A stretch of DNA of 64,000 nucleotides, taken from the NCBI RefSeq assembly GCF_025666195.1, contig NZ_CP102592.1:4092001-4156000 (forward strand), in the 5' to 3' direction. Source of the DNA: Xanthomonas sp. CFBP 8443. Its GTDB lineage: Bacteria > Pseudomonadota > Gammaproteobacteria > Xanthomonadales > Xanthomonadaceae. Below are positions 1 through 10,331 of this stretch, in pieces (position 1 is the first letter of the stretch; each line of letters opens with the position of its first letter). The notes beneath the pieces are model-generated. The model was not told the DNA's origin. It ran no database searches and saw only the letters and a program-made list of their open reading frames with translations. The translations under genes were made by a program, and so were the position numbers.

Positions 1-885
1 GTGGTGCAGGACAGCGAAATGGCTGCCGTCGGCGGCCAGCGCGCGCGCGCTCCACTCGAACGCCGGATCGAAACCGAAGCGCTCCACCGGCGTCCAGCAG
101 CCCATCGCCAGCACCTCGCGCAGATGCGCGTCCTCGCCGTTGACGATCAGTCGCCCGCGTCGCGGCACGGTGCGTACCAGGTGATGGAACTGGCGCTGGA
201 TCGCGGCCACATCGGGAAAGATGTCGGCGTGGTCGTATTCGAGGTTGTTGAGGATCGCCACCAGCGGCCGGTAGTGCACGAACTTGCTGCGCTTGTCGAA
301 GAACGCGGTGTCGTACTCATCGGCCTCGACCACGAACAGCGGCCGCTGCGCCGCGGGCGCGCCTTCGCCGCCGTTCGCGCCGCTGGCGACCACTGCGGAC
401 GCGTTCGCGGCGGCGGCCGGGGACGCGGTGCGGCCCAGCCGCGCGGACACGCCGAAATCTTCGGCCACGCCACCGATCAGGAAGCCCGGCTCGCGGCCGG
501 CGGCCTGCAGCAGCCAGGTGAGGATGCTGGTGGTGGTGGTCTTGCCGTGGGTGCCGGCCACCGCCAGCGTGTCGCGCCCGGGCAGCACCTGCTCGCTCAG
601 CCACTGCGCGCCGGAGGTATAGGCGCGGCCGGCATCCAGCACCGCCTCGACCGCGGCGTTGCCGCGCGACAGCGCATTGCCGACGATCACCTGCTCGCAA
701 TCGGCGCCGATGTGCTCGGGCAGATAGCCCTGCTTCAGCGCGATGCCGAGCTGCTCCAGTTGCGTGGACATCGGCGGATAGATCGCCTGGTCGCTGCCCT
801 CGACCGCATGGCCGAGTTCGCGCGCCAGCGCGGCGACACCGCCCATGAACGTACCGGCGATGCCGAGAATATGGATCTTGCTCAT
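1..885 (-). CDS. mpl: UDP-N-acetylmuramate:L-alanyl-gamma-D-glutamyl-meso-diaminopimelate ligase (partial, C-terminus off window)
   Basis: Murein-recycling ligase of the cytoplasm. It joins the recovered tripeptide L-Ala-gamma-D-Glu-meso-DAP to UDP-MurNAc. The reverse-strand product begins MSKIHILGIAGTFMGG, the Mur-ligase N-terminal Rossmann motif. It has the ATP-binding loop GTHGKTTTT at about residue 110, then VEADEYDTAFFD and NNLEYDHADIF, which are typical Mpl/MurC central-domain motifs. 295 codons are present out of about 450-470 in the family, so the C-terminal part lies beyond the left edge. The start is the ATG complementary to 883-885. The family assignment is very secure. Long open frames on the opposite strand and in other frames here are composition artefacts. 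Confidence 0.93.
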   Translation of the reverse strand, partial: MSKIHILGIAGTFMGGVAALARELGHAVEGSDQAIYPPMSTQLEQLGIALKQGYLPEHIGADCEQVIVGNALSRGNAAVEAVLDAGRAYTSGAQWLSEQVLPGRDTLAVAGTHGKTTTTSILTWLLQAAGREPGFLIGGVAEDFGVSARLGRTASPAAAANASAVVASGANGGEGAPAAQRPLFVVEADEYDTAFFDKRSKFVHYRPLVAILNNLEYDHADIFPDVAAIQRQFHHLVRTVPRRGRLIVNGEDAHLREVLAMGCWTPVERFGFDPAFEWSARALAADGSHFAVLHH

Positions 886-1797
886 GCGCCGATTGTCGCC
901 GATCCCCCGGCGCGCGCAAACCGGCGCGACGGCGGCAGGACCCGCCGCCGCCCAGCATCGGCAAGGCCACGCGCGCCACCGAGTGCATGCGAATGGCAAC
1001 CGCGTCAAGTAGGGAATTCCCCACACCCCCTGCAGAAAACTCCCGATAGGCAAGTCGGGAGCCGACATCGAAAATGAACAGGCCAGCCGCAGCACCCTGC
1101 GGTCCTACTCCCCAAGAGGCCATCCCCAAGGGAGCTCATGTTGCGGGGCCCTGAGCAAGCCCGTTCGCTGGCACCTGACGGTTCCGGCCTCCCGCCCGCG
1201 TCCACGCGTGGCGGGAGGCATGGATTTGGTCTTGGCCCACTGCTGGCGCCGGATGACGTTGAATCTTGGGCAGAATGCGGTTCGCCGACGACATGGCGCG
1301 GACGCGCGGCAGCCGAAGTCAGGACGGCGCCTGGCGGGCTTGAGCGCTGCGCGCACCCCGCACACGCCTGCCTTACGTCCTTATCCCTTGCAGGAGCGGC
1401 TTCAATCGCGACGAGCGAAGTGTGAGAGGTGCAGACTTCGGACACAGCCTGTCGGGGCTGAAGCCGGCGGCGCAATGCGTTGGGACTGAAGTCACCCCTA
1501 TAGTGCTCCAGCGGCTGGCCGCCAGCTTCCCCTGTGGGAGCGACTTCAGCCGCGACGAGCGCAGCAGCAGACCGCGCAGTATCCGAACAGGACCGCGTCG
1601 GGGCTGAAGCCCCTCCCACACTGTCCCAGCCAGCGAAGCGCGCGGCTATTGCAAGAGCGGTTCCAAGGCGACGATCGCAGCGGCGGACAGCGGCGGATGT
1701 GCCGGTGGCGGATACGGTCCGGGCCGAAGCCCCTCCTACGGTGCACTAGGCCAGATGCCGCAGCCTGCGCAGTACCTCCGGGATCGGCCCGGAAGCA
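886..1797. other. Gene-free stretch with degenerate REP-like palindromes
   Basis: No coding frame here looks like a real protein. The left part (1035-1061) holds a short stem, ctcccga/tcgggag, followed by TTTT when read on the minus strand, so it could end a transcript coming towards mpl. From about 1383 to 1745 there are at least five degraded copies, in alternating orientation, of the window's REP motif (aggagcggcttcagccgcga): around 1392-1412, 1451-1466, 1534-1556, 1597-1620 and 1719-1741. Confidence 0.6.
1383..1745. repeat. Cluster of degenerate REP-like elements
   Basis: Alternating forward (aggagcggcttcaatcgcga, gtgggagcgacttcagccgc) and inverted (gtcggggctgaagcccctcc) copies form a REP array. 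The copies diverge from the sharper pairs near 11.8, 44.2 and 51.8 kb. The array looks old. Confidence 0.65.
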
Positions 1798-1800
1798 TTC

Positions 1801-1835
1801 GTGCCGAGCGCCGCCTCGAGGCGGCCGCTCGGCAC
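1801..1835 (-). terminator. Long palindrome downstream of adk
   Basis: The arms gtgccgagcg and cgctcggcac are perfect complements and enclose a second palindrome, ccgcctcgaggcgg. The result is a near-continuous 35-bp hairpin 10 bp past the adk stop. No T-run follows on the minus strand, so it may stabilise the 3' end or act as a weak or Rho-assisted terminator. Confidence 0.5.
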
Positions 1836-1844
1836 GGGACCGCC

Positions 1845-2408
1845 TCAGCGGCCGATCGACGCCAGAATGCGCGCCAGCACTTCGTCCAGCGAGCCGACGC
1901 CGTCCACGCGCGCCAGCGTGCCGCGCTTGTCGTAGAAGCCGATCACCGGCGCGGTCGAATCGTTGTACACCTGCAGGCGCTTGCGCACCGACTCGGGATT
2001 GTCGTCTTCGCGGCCTTCGGCCTTGGCGCGGCCGGCGATGCGCTCGACCAGCAGTTCGGTGGCCACGTCCAGCTGCACCACCGCGTCCAGCGGCTGGCCG
2101 ATCTTGGCCAGCAGTTCGTCCAGCGCCGAGGCCTGCGCCAGGTTGCGCGGATAGCCGTCGAGGATGAAGCCGTTGGCGACGTCGTCGCGGCCCAGGCGCG
2201 ATTCGAGCATGCCGAGCAGGATGTCGTCGGAAACCAGGTCGCCGCGCGCCATCACTTCCTTGGCCTGCACGCCCAGCGCGGTGCCGGCGGCGACTTCGGC
2301 GCGCAGCAGATCGCCGGTGGAAATGTGCGGAATCTGCAGCTTGTCCTTCAGGCGGGCCGCCTGCGTGCCCTTGCCCGATCCGGGCGGTCCCAACAGAACC
2401 AATCGCAT
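1845..2408 (-). CDS. adk: Adenylate kinase, short type
   Basis: Cytoplasmic phosphotransfer enzyme (ATP + AMP = 2 ADP). The Walker A loop GPPGSGKGT lies at residues 7-15. It is followed by the AMP-binding segment HISTGDLLR and the motif DGYPRNLAQA. The central part GRAKAEGREDDNPE is the short-LID form, which gives 187 residues rather than about 214. ATG at 2406-2408 is preferred because GAGGAG sits about 10 bases upstream; a TTG one codon earlier is also possible. It is divergent from the PPi-dependent phosphofructokinase gene, so both promoters share the 145-bp gap 2409-2553. Sure. Confidence 0.96.
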   Translation of the reverse strand: MRLVLLGPPGSGKGTQAARLKDKLQIPHISTGDLLRAEVAAGTALGVQAKEVMARGDLVSDDILLGMLESRLGRDDVANGFILDGYPRNLAQASALDELLAKIGQPLDAVVQLDVATELLVERIAGRAKAEGREDDNPESVRKRLQVYNDSTAPVIGFYDKRGTLARVDGVGSLDEVLARILASIGR

Positions 2409-2553
2409 CAACCTGACTCCTCGAGGAAATTACCGTGCGCGGCCGGCGGCGTTAGACTCGGGGGCCACGCCTGCGCTGTACCGCAATTTCCCCAGCTTAC
2501 CGCATCCGGGCAATGTCCCGGCAATGTCCCCACCCCAGGAGCGAGCCCCGACC

Positions 2554-3813
2554 ATGGCCCAAGGCACCCTGCTGTACGCCCAATCCGGCGGCGTCACCGC
2601 CGTCATCAATGCCAGCGCCGCCGCCGTGATCGGCGAGGCGCGCGCGCGCAAGGTCAAGGTCCTGGCCGCGCGCAACGGCATTCTCGGCGCGCTGCGCGAG
2701 GAGCTGATCGACACCTCCAAGGAGTCGGCCGCGGCGATCCGCGCGCTGGCGCACACGCCCGGCGGCGCGTTCGGCTCGTGCCGCTACAAGCTCAAGTCGC
2801 TGGAAGCCGACCGGGCCAAGTACGAGCGCCTGCTGGAGGTGTTCAAGGCGCACGACGTGCGCTACTTCCTCTACAACGGCGGCAACGACTCGGCCGATAC
2901 CGCCTGGAAGGTGTCGCAGCTGGCCGAGGCCTTCGGCTACCCGCTGCACTGCATCGGCGTGCCCAAGACCATCGACAACGACCTGGCGGTCACCGACACC
3001 TGCCCCGGCTTCGGCTCGGCCGCCAAGTACACCGCGGTGTCGGTGCGCGAAGCGGCGCTGGACGTGGCGGCGATGGCCGAGACCTCGACCAAGGTGTTTG
3101 TCTACGAAGCGATGGGCCGCCACGCCGGCTGGCTGGCCGCCGCGGCCGGGCTGGCCGCGCAGTCGCCGGACGACGCGCCGCAGATCATCCTGTTCCCCGA
3201 GCGCGCCTACGACGAAGCGGCATTCCTGGCGCAGGTGCGCAAGGTGGTGGACAAGGTCGGCTGGTGCGTGGTGGTGGCCAGCGAAGGCATCCAGACCGCG
3301 GACGGGCGCTTCGTCGCCGATGCCGGCGGCGGCACCGACGCGTTCGGCCACAGCCAGCTCGGCGGCGTGGCCTCGTATCTGGCCGGCAAGGTCAAGGCCG
3401 AACTCGGTTACAAGGTGCATTGGACGCTGCCCGACTACCTGCAGCGTTCGGCCCGCCACATCGCCTCCAAGACCGACTGGGAGCAGGCGCAGGCCGCCGG
3501 CAAGGCCGCGGTGCAGTTCGCACTGAAGGGCATGAACGCGGTGATGCCGGTGATCGTGCGCAGCAGCGACGCGCCGTACCGCTGGAAGATCGAGGCCGCG
3601 CCGCTGAGCAAGATCGCCAACCACGAGAAGAAGATGCCGCCGGCGTTCCTGCGCAAGGACGGCTTCGGCATCACCGACAAGGCGCGCCGCTACCTGCAGC
3701 CGCTGATCCGCGGCGAGGCCTATCCGCCCTACGATCGCAACGACGGCCTGCCGAAGTACGTGGCGCTGAAGAACGTGGCGGTGAAGAAGAAGTTGCCGGC
3801 CTGGGAGGGCTGA
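2554..3813 (+). CDS. pfp: Pyrophosphate-dependent 6-phosphofructokinase
   Basis: Reversible glycolytic enzyme that phosphorylates fructose 6-phosphate with PPi. The product is 419 residues starting MAQGTLLYAQSGG. GGNDS at residues 109-113 and PKTIDND at 137-143 are the diagnostic sites: Asp112 replaces the Gly of ATP-dependent enzymes, and Lys138 replaces the Gly of PGTIDND, so PPi rather than ATP should be the donor. MGRHAGWLA and the Glu-containing ASEGIQ segment form the sugar-phosphate site. The start at 2554 follows AGGAG by about 12 bases. An in-frame ATG at 2524 lies upstream of that ribosome site and is less likely. It fits with hppA and ppa nearby, all handling PPi. Confidence 0.94.
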   Translation: MAQGTLLYAQSGGVTAVINASAAAVIGEARARKVKVLAARNGILGALREELIDTSKESAAAIRALAHTPGGAFGSCRYKLKSLEADRAKYERLLEVFKAHDVRYFLYNGGNDSADTAWKVSQLAEAFGYPLHCIGVPKTIDNDLAVTDTCPGFGSAAKYTAVSVREAALDVAAMAETSTKVFVYEAMGRHAGWLAAAAGLAAQSPDDAPQIILFPERAYDEAAFLAQVRKVVDKVGWCVVVASEGIQTADGRFVADAGGGTDAFGHSQLGGVASYLAGKVKAELGYKVHWTLPDYLQRSARHIASKTDWEQAQAAGKAAVQFALKGMNAVMPVIVRSSDAPYRWKIEAAPLSKIANHEKKMPPAFLRKDGFGITDKARRYLQPLIRGEAYPPYDRNDGLPKYVALKNVAVKKKLPAWEG

Positions 3814-3954
3814 CGGGCGAGGGACTCGGGAATCGGGAATCGGCCATCAGCGTGCTTCGCTTGTCGCCGAAGAACAGTGCTGCTTCGGTGAAGCCTGGTC
3901 GCGGACGCCAGCCATCGCATCCGACGCGCCGTGCCGGATGAGCGCTGAGCGACA

Positions 3955-4533
3955 TCAGTCCGGCTGGCGCAGGAGCTTCTTCAGGCCGCCCTGGACGATC
4001 TCAGCAAATACCTTCGGCTCGCCGTAGGCGCGCGCGGTGAGCATCGCGCCGTACACGATCGACATGAACGCTGCCGCCTCCAGACGGGCGGAGCCTTGCA
4101 GCTGGAACCGGCCCAGTTGCGCGCCCTTGGTCAACACGATTTCCAGCCAGTTCGACAGGTCGCGAAAATGCGCACGCACGTGCTCGGCCAGATCGTCGGG
4201 CAGGGTGGGCAATTCGCTGGCGAGCATGCCGGCGACGCAGAACGGGGCGGACGCGTCGGCGATGCACCTCTCCCAGTATCCGGTGTAGAAGCCGAGCTGT
4301 TGCTCGGGATCGAAGACACCGCTTTCCAGCATCCGCGTCTGCGCGACGATCAGCGCGCGGGATTCCTCCACCACCGCCCGCGCCAGATCGGCCTTGGCAG
4401 GAAAGTGGTGGTGAATGCTCGCCTTGCGCACCTGCACCTGTTCGGCGACATCGGCATAGCTGAAGCCGTTGTAGCCCCGCGTCTGGATCAGATAACGGGC
4501 CGAATCGATGAGTTTCTGCTGTGTCGTCGTCAT
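3955..4533 (-). CDS. TetR/AcrR family transcriptional repressor
   Basis: 192-residue DNA-binding regulator. The N-terminal helix-turn-helix (roughly residues 8-50, with GFSYADVAEQVQVRKASIHH and FPAKADLARA) is a classical TetR_N domain. The C-terminal all-helical part would bind an unknown ligand. It is divergent from the membrane-protein gene at 4670. The 136-bp gap holds two related palindromes, CTACCA-N2-TGGTAG and CTACCA-N2-TAGTAG, which are good candidates for its operators, so it probably represses both itself and its neighbour. The family is certain; the ligand is unknown. Confidence 0.9.
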   Translation of the reverse strand: MTTTQQKLIDSARYLIQTRGYNGFSYADVAEQVQVRKASIHHHFPAKADLARAVVEESRALIVAQTRMLESGVFDPEQQLGFYTGYWERCIADASAPFCVAGMLASELPTLPDDLAEHVRAHFRDLSNWLEIVLTKGAQLGRFQLQGSARLEAAAFMSIVYGAMLTARAYGEPKVFAEIVQGGLKKLLRQPD

Positions 4534-4542
4534 GGGACGATT

Positions 4543-4556
4543 CTACCACCTGGTAG
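4543..4556. promoter_or_regulatory. Candidate TetR operator 1
   Basis: Perfect inverted repeat CTACCA-cc-TGGTAG, 10 bp upstream of the TetR start codon, where binding would block its own transcription. Confidence 0.55.
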
Positions 4557-4627
4557 GTAGTCGTCTAAGCCTGATCAATCCGCACGAGCTCTATGACAGC
4601 CCTACAGATGATTCATTGATTGTTTAT

Positions 4628-4641
4628 CTACCAACTAGTAG
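4628..4641. promoter_or_regulatory. Candidate TetR operator 2
   Basis: CTACCA-ac-TAGTAG shares the left half-site and spacing of the repeat at 4543-4556. It lies 29 bp before the start of the divergent membrane-protein gene. Confidence 0.5.
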
Positions 4642-4669
4642 GGTGGAAACTCCTTCGAGGACACTCTTC

Positions 4670-5209
4670 ATGAATTCACTTCGCAACTTCTACTTCCTGC
4701 GCGCTGGCGTCGCGTTTGCCTGGGTGGCCGCGGTCCTCCTCTCCGCGCCTGCATCCGTGGCGCTCGCCGGAACGCTGCTGGCGTTCTACCCGGCCTGGGA
4801 TGCGCTCGCGAACGTTCTGGATGCGCGCCGCAGCGGCGGACTCCAGGCCAACCCCGGGCAGGCGTTCAACGCGCTGGTCAGTGCCGTCACCGCCGTCGCC
4901 ATGGCCATCGCGTTCGCGATGCACGGCAACGCGGGCGGCGTCCTGGTCTTCGGCGCATGGGCGCTGCTCGCCGGACTGTTCCAGCTCGCCGTCGGCATCC
5001 GCCGCCGCAAGCTCGGCGGCCAGGTCTTCATGATGATCAGTGGCACCCAATCGGCGCTCGCCGGCGTCTTCTTCGTCATCCAGTCGTTCGGCGCCGCGCC
5101 GACGCTCGCCCAGCTCGCGCCTTACGCTGGATTCGGCGGCGTCTATTTCCTGCTCTCCGCGCTGTGGCTGAGCTTCCGCAAGCCGCGTCCGGTCTCCTCG
5201 GGTTCCTGA
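4670..5209 (+). CDS. DUF308/HdeD-like integral membrane protein
   Basis: 179 residues, mostly hydrophobic, with about five or six predicted membrane helices (about residues 12-40, 65-83, 88-106, 118-136 and 146-166). The layout of short paired helices linked by small polar loops resembles the DUF308/HdeD family, whose members are inner-membrane proteins of poorly known role. The start ATG at 4670 follows GAGGA by 9 bases. It is transcribed away from the TetR repressor and is very likely its main target, so it is probably inducible by a small molecule. Function not known. Confidence 0.75.
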   Translation: MNSLRNFYFLRAGVAFAWVAAVLLSAPASVALAGTLLAFYPAWDALANVLDARRSGGLQANPGQAFNALVSAVTAVAMAIAFAMHGNAGGVLVFGAWALLAGLFQLAVGIRRRKLGGQVFMMISGTQSALAGVFFVIQSFGAAPTLAQLAPYAGFGGVYFLLSALWLSFRKPRPVSSGS

Positions 5210-5347
5210 GGCCTCCCGCCAGAACGCGCGCCAGCTCGAAGAATTCTTGCCCAGGTGCACAGCGCAACGGATTCACGGCGAAGGATGCGGTTACGCTGCC
5301 GCGTGCAAACCGACATCCGCCCCGCGAACCGGCGACAAGGAACCAGA

Positions 5348-5575
5348 ATGGATGTCGATTGGCACAACGGTCCGATCACGCGCGCGACGCAGGTCGACGA
5401 GAGCTACCGGAGTACGCAGGCCGTACGCCGGTTCCTCGCCGGCGCGTGCGGGGCCGAGTTCAAGTTCGATCGCGCCTTCATGGCGTGGATCAAGGACGGC
5501 GCGCCCAAGAACATGGGCGAGGTCGCCGACGAATGGATGCGGCGACGGCGCGCCGGGCTGGAATCGATTCGGTAA
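5348..5575 (+). CDS. Small conserved protein, DUF6434-like
   Basis: 75-residue basic protein beginning MDVDWHNGPITRATQVDE, with the segments YRSTQAVRRFL and FMAWIKDGAPKNMGEVADEW. This pattern matches a family of small proteins I associate with DUF6434, sometimes found fused to or near SAP-type DNA-binding domains. The ribosome site is an AAGGA-like sequence 9 bases before the ATG. No partner gene is evident. Function unknown; the assignment to this family is from memory of the motif. Confidence 0.65.
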   Translation: MDVDWHNGPITRATQVDESYRSTQAVRRFLAGACGAEFKFDRAFMAWIKDGAPKNMGEVADEWMRRRRAGLESIR

Positions 5576-5829
5576 CCTGCATTGGCGCACATGCATGGTC
5601 CATGCGCCGATCGAACAACGGCGGTGCGCGGCAGCATGCGAAGCAGGTTGAGAGACGCATTGCCAGGCCGCCACCAGCGACGCGGTGAGCGGTGCGCCGG
5701 GGAAGCCTGCACGCATCGAGCCATGCAAGAGCGCATGGCACTACCGATGCCCATGGATGGCATGGTCAGCGCCATGCGCCCGGGCACCCAGTGGCAGCCG
5801 TCCCGTAAGCCTGCCGCCACGCACCCGAC

Positions 5830-6366
5830 TCAGCGGCAGGCAGTCCCTTCCACTTTCATCTGCGCGGTGAACTGCGGCACCTGCGCGATCGCGCCGGCCG
5901 CCGCCTGCTTCTTCGCCTCTTCCAGATAGATCCGCGACTGGCCCTGGCCGTCGAGATCCGCCTTGGTCGCCACCGGCTTGCGCCAGACCCGCACCACCGC
6001 CTGCTGCGACGGGCAGGCCGCGCTGGGAATGCGGATCACATCGTTGAACTTCCACCCCGTCGCCTCGCTGGGCTTGGCCTGGTCGAACTCCACCAGCTTG
6101 GCGCGTGGCTGGCAGGTGGGGCTGCTGCGGACCGCGGAAAACTTGTAGGGCTGCGCGGCCTCGCCGGTGTAGACGCCTTCGAAACGCACGCAGGCCTCGG
6201 GAATCTGCCGGATCGTGTGCACCACGCCCACCGCCTGCGCGGCACCGGGCTGGCGCTGCAGTTCGGGCACCGGATCGGCGGCCATCGCCAGCGGCGCGCA
6301 GGCGCACAGGCCAAGGGCCAGGGTCGAAGCGATTGCGCGCATCCGCGCCGGGGTCGTCGATTGCAT
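5830..6366 (-). CDS. Exported hypothetical protein
   Basis: 178 residues. Basic residues near the start, then a hydrophobic stretch ([17 protein letters not shown]) and a cleavage site near residue 30, indicate Sec export; a lipoprotein Cys is possible but not in a good lipobox. The mature part contains four spread cysteines (EACVRF, SPTCQP, SAACPS, GTACR), suggesting two periplasmic disulfides. The start is preceded by AAGGAG. The leader sequence ccaaggagcaag is also found in front of the exported-protein gene at 8713-9198, on the other side of hppA. I do not recognise the fold. Confidence 0.7.
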   Translation of the reverse strand: MQSTTPARMRAIASTLALGLCACAPLAMAADPVPELQRQPGAAQAVGVVHTIRQIPEACVRFEGVYTGEAAQPYKFSAVRSSPTCQPRAKLVEFDQAKPSEATGWKFNDVIRIPSAACPSQQAVVRVWRKPVATKADLDGQGQSRIYLEEAKKQAAAGAIAQVPQFTAQMKVEGTACR

Positions 6367-6623
6367 GGGCTTGCTCCTTGGAAGCGATGCGCAACGCTGC
6401 CACGCGCCGACTGAACGCGGCGCCAAGACAGGGCAGGCGCCCGCCGCTGGCGATGGGCAGGACCCGGGCGCATACTCGGTCCGGTTCAAGCCAGGTCGAA
6501 CATTGCGATACGCACCACCGGCGCATTGCGGCCGCGGAGTCGTTGCATGCCTCAGACTCCTTCCGGTGTGATCCCGTTGTACGTCCCACCGCTTGGGCGT
6601 CATCCACATCCTTGGGAGGGGTC

Positions 6624-8651
<2,028 letters not shown>

Positions 8652-8712
8652 GGCCTGTCATTGGACGCATCGGCGCTGGCGACCCGCCGGCGCCGGTGCG
8701 TCTGCTCCGCGG

Positions 8713-9198
8713 TTACAGGCAATCGATCAGGCCGTCGTTGACGCTGCGCTGGCTGTGCGGCAACGGCGCGAACAGCGGATGCTCTCCCGCCAGGGCCTTG
8801 TACAGCGCCACCAGCCGGGTCTGCGGCAGCAGCGGCGTCGGGCATTGCCAGAGCTTCGCATCGACCAGCACCTGCCCGGTGGCCGGGTCGATGCTGGATT
8901 CGCTGGCGCCGAAGGTCCATACGCACTGGCCGAGCACGCCGTCGCGCTGGCGCACCGAGCAGCGGTAGCGCAGCGGCTGGTAGTCGCTGTACTCGCCTTC
9001 GCAGAAGGTGTCGCCGCAACTCTGGTCGAAGTCCTCGGCCAGCCGCCGCTCCAGATCGTAGAACGCCTCCCAGCCTGCGCCCGGGGTGGGATAGTCGACC
9101 GCATCCACGTAGACCTGTTGCGCCTGCGCCCGTGGCGCGCCGAGGGCCAGCAGCGCGACCGTCAACAGCATGCCCATCGAAAACGAGATTCCCTTCAT
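8713..9198 (-). CDS. Exported hypothetical protein
   Basis: 161 residues with a clear signal peptide (MGMLLTVALLALGAPRAQA, cleaved before QQVY). The mature protein has cysteines in SCGDTFCEGEY, YRCSVRQ, GQCVWTF, LWQCPTP and LIDCL, so it is probably disulfide-bonded in the periplasm. The start follows AAGGAG, inside the same ccaaggagcaag leader seen before the gene at 5830-6366. It converges on hppA with a 61-bp gap. No family recognised. Confidence 0.7.
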   Translation of the reverse strand: MKGISFSMGMLLTVALLALGAPRAQAQQVYVDAVDYPTPGAGWEAFYDLERRLAEDFDQSCGDTFCEGEYSDYQPLRYRCSVRQRDGVLGQCVWTFGASESSIDPATGQVLVDAKLWQCPTPLLPQTRLVALYKALAGEHPLFAPLPHSQRSVNDGLIDCL

Positions 9199-9642
9199 TG
9201 CCTTGCTCCTTGGGGTGGACTGTGGACACAGCGTCGCGCCGCGCCCGGCCGGGCACCATCGGAAATCCTCCCATGCGCAGGGGTACGGAGCCCGAAAACC
9301 TTGTAGGAATAGGCTGAGGTGTGTCGATGCGCCTCGGGGTAGATCGCCTCACGCTGGTGTGCGTGTCGGCGAGGAAAACCCAAGGAGCTCACGCCGCGCG
9401 ACCTGGTGATGCCGCTACGTCGGGCTCCCCCAAGCCGGCCCGGCGGCGGTCGCATCCGCCGCTCGGCGCATGACTTGGCCCACGCGCGCCCTTGACGACT
9501 ACGCCGCCACGCACAGTCACCTGGTGCCGCATCCGGCAGCCTGGCCGGCCAGATCGCAGGCCCCTCCCCGTTCTCGCTGCATTGCAACAGCCAACCGACT
9601 AGAATGCAGACCTCTTTGAAGCCACTCCACTGGAGCTAGCGC
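9199..9642. other. Intergenic region upstream of ppa
   Basis: No gene or sharp repeat seen. A TAGAAT hexamer at 9600-9605 is a possible -10 for ppa, which is also preceded by a GGAG ribosome site. The rest holds nothing I can support. Confidence 0.5.
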
Positions 9643-10176
9643 ATGGGTCTGGAACTGGTCACCTCCGGCAAGAATCTCCCGGAAGAAATCAACGTCGTCA
9701 TCGAAATCCCCAAGGATTCGGAGCCGGTCAAGTACGAAGTGGACAAGGCCAGCGGCGCGATCTTCGTCGACCGCATCCTGTCCACGCCGATGCGCTATCC
9801 CTGCAACTACGGCTACGTGCCCAACACCCTGTGCGGCGACGGCGACCCGGCCGACGTGCTGGTGGTGCTGCCGCTGCCGCTGGTGCCCGGCTGCGTGGTG
9901 CGCTGCCGCCCGGTCGGCGTGCTGAAGATGAGCGACGAGGCCGGCAGCGACGAGAAGATCCTGGCAGTGCCGGTGGCCAAGGTGTTCGAAGGCTACGGCC
10001 ACATCGAGGACATCGCCCAGGTGTCGGGCCACTGGATGGAGCGCATCGGCCACTTCTTCGAGCATTACAAGGATCTGGAGAAGGGCAAGTGGGTCAAGCT
10101 GGACGGCTGGGGCAACGCCGCCGAGGCCAAGCAGATCCTGCTGGACGCGGTCGAGCGCTACAAGGCCGGCGCCTGA
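9643..10176 (+). CDS. ppa: Soluble inorganic pyrophosphatase, family I
   Basis: Cytoplasmic enzyme that hydrolyses PPi to two phosphates, pulling biosynthetic reactions forward. It has 177 residues, the normal bacterial length. The signature DGDPADVLV supplies metal-binding aspartates, and [16 protein letters not shown] and the terminal [14 protein letters not shown] complete the family-I pattern. The start follows GGAG. It competes for PPi with the PPi-PFK and the proton-pumping pyrophosphatase encoded within 7 kb. Confidence 0.97.
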   Translation: MGLELVTSGKNLPEEINVVIEIPKDSEPVKYEVDKASGAIFVDRILSTPMRYPCNYGYVPNTLCGDGDPADVLVVLPLPLVPGCVVRCRPVGVLKMSDEAGSDEKILAVPVAKVFEGYGHIEDIAQVSGHWMERIGHFFEHYKDLEKGKWVKLDGWGNAAEAKQILLDAVERYKAGA

Positions 10177-10287
10177 AGAACCCGGCGCCGCGGCGGGCGT
10201 CCGCCCGCCGCGGCTGACCCGTTTCACGTTTTACGACGGCGAACGCTGCCGCATTCCGGGGTTTGGGGTACATTGCGGATCGAATGT

Positions 10288-10310
10288 CCGGCTGGTCGAA
10301 CGCCAGCCGG
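10288..10310 (+). promoter_or_regulatory. Hairpin in the leader of the HDOD gene
   Basis: The arms ccggctgg and ccagccgg, separated by seven bases, form a perfect 8-bp stem ending 21 bases before the preferred TTG start. It could act on mRNA stability or translation; its role is unknown. Confidence 0.4.
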
Positions 10311-10331
10311 TCTCTATTGGGGGATAGTCTC

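Noticed and set aside
1..1077. 358-codon plus-strand open frame at the left edge
   Set aside because: Antisense to mpl, which shows clear Mur-ligase motifs on the minus strand.
2409..2411. TTG start for adk
   Set aside because: The next codon is ATG with a better ribosome-site distance and gives the usual 187-residue protein.
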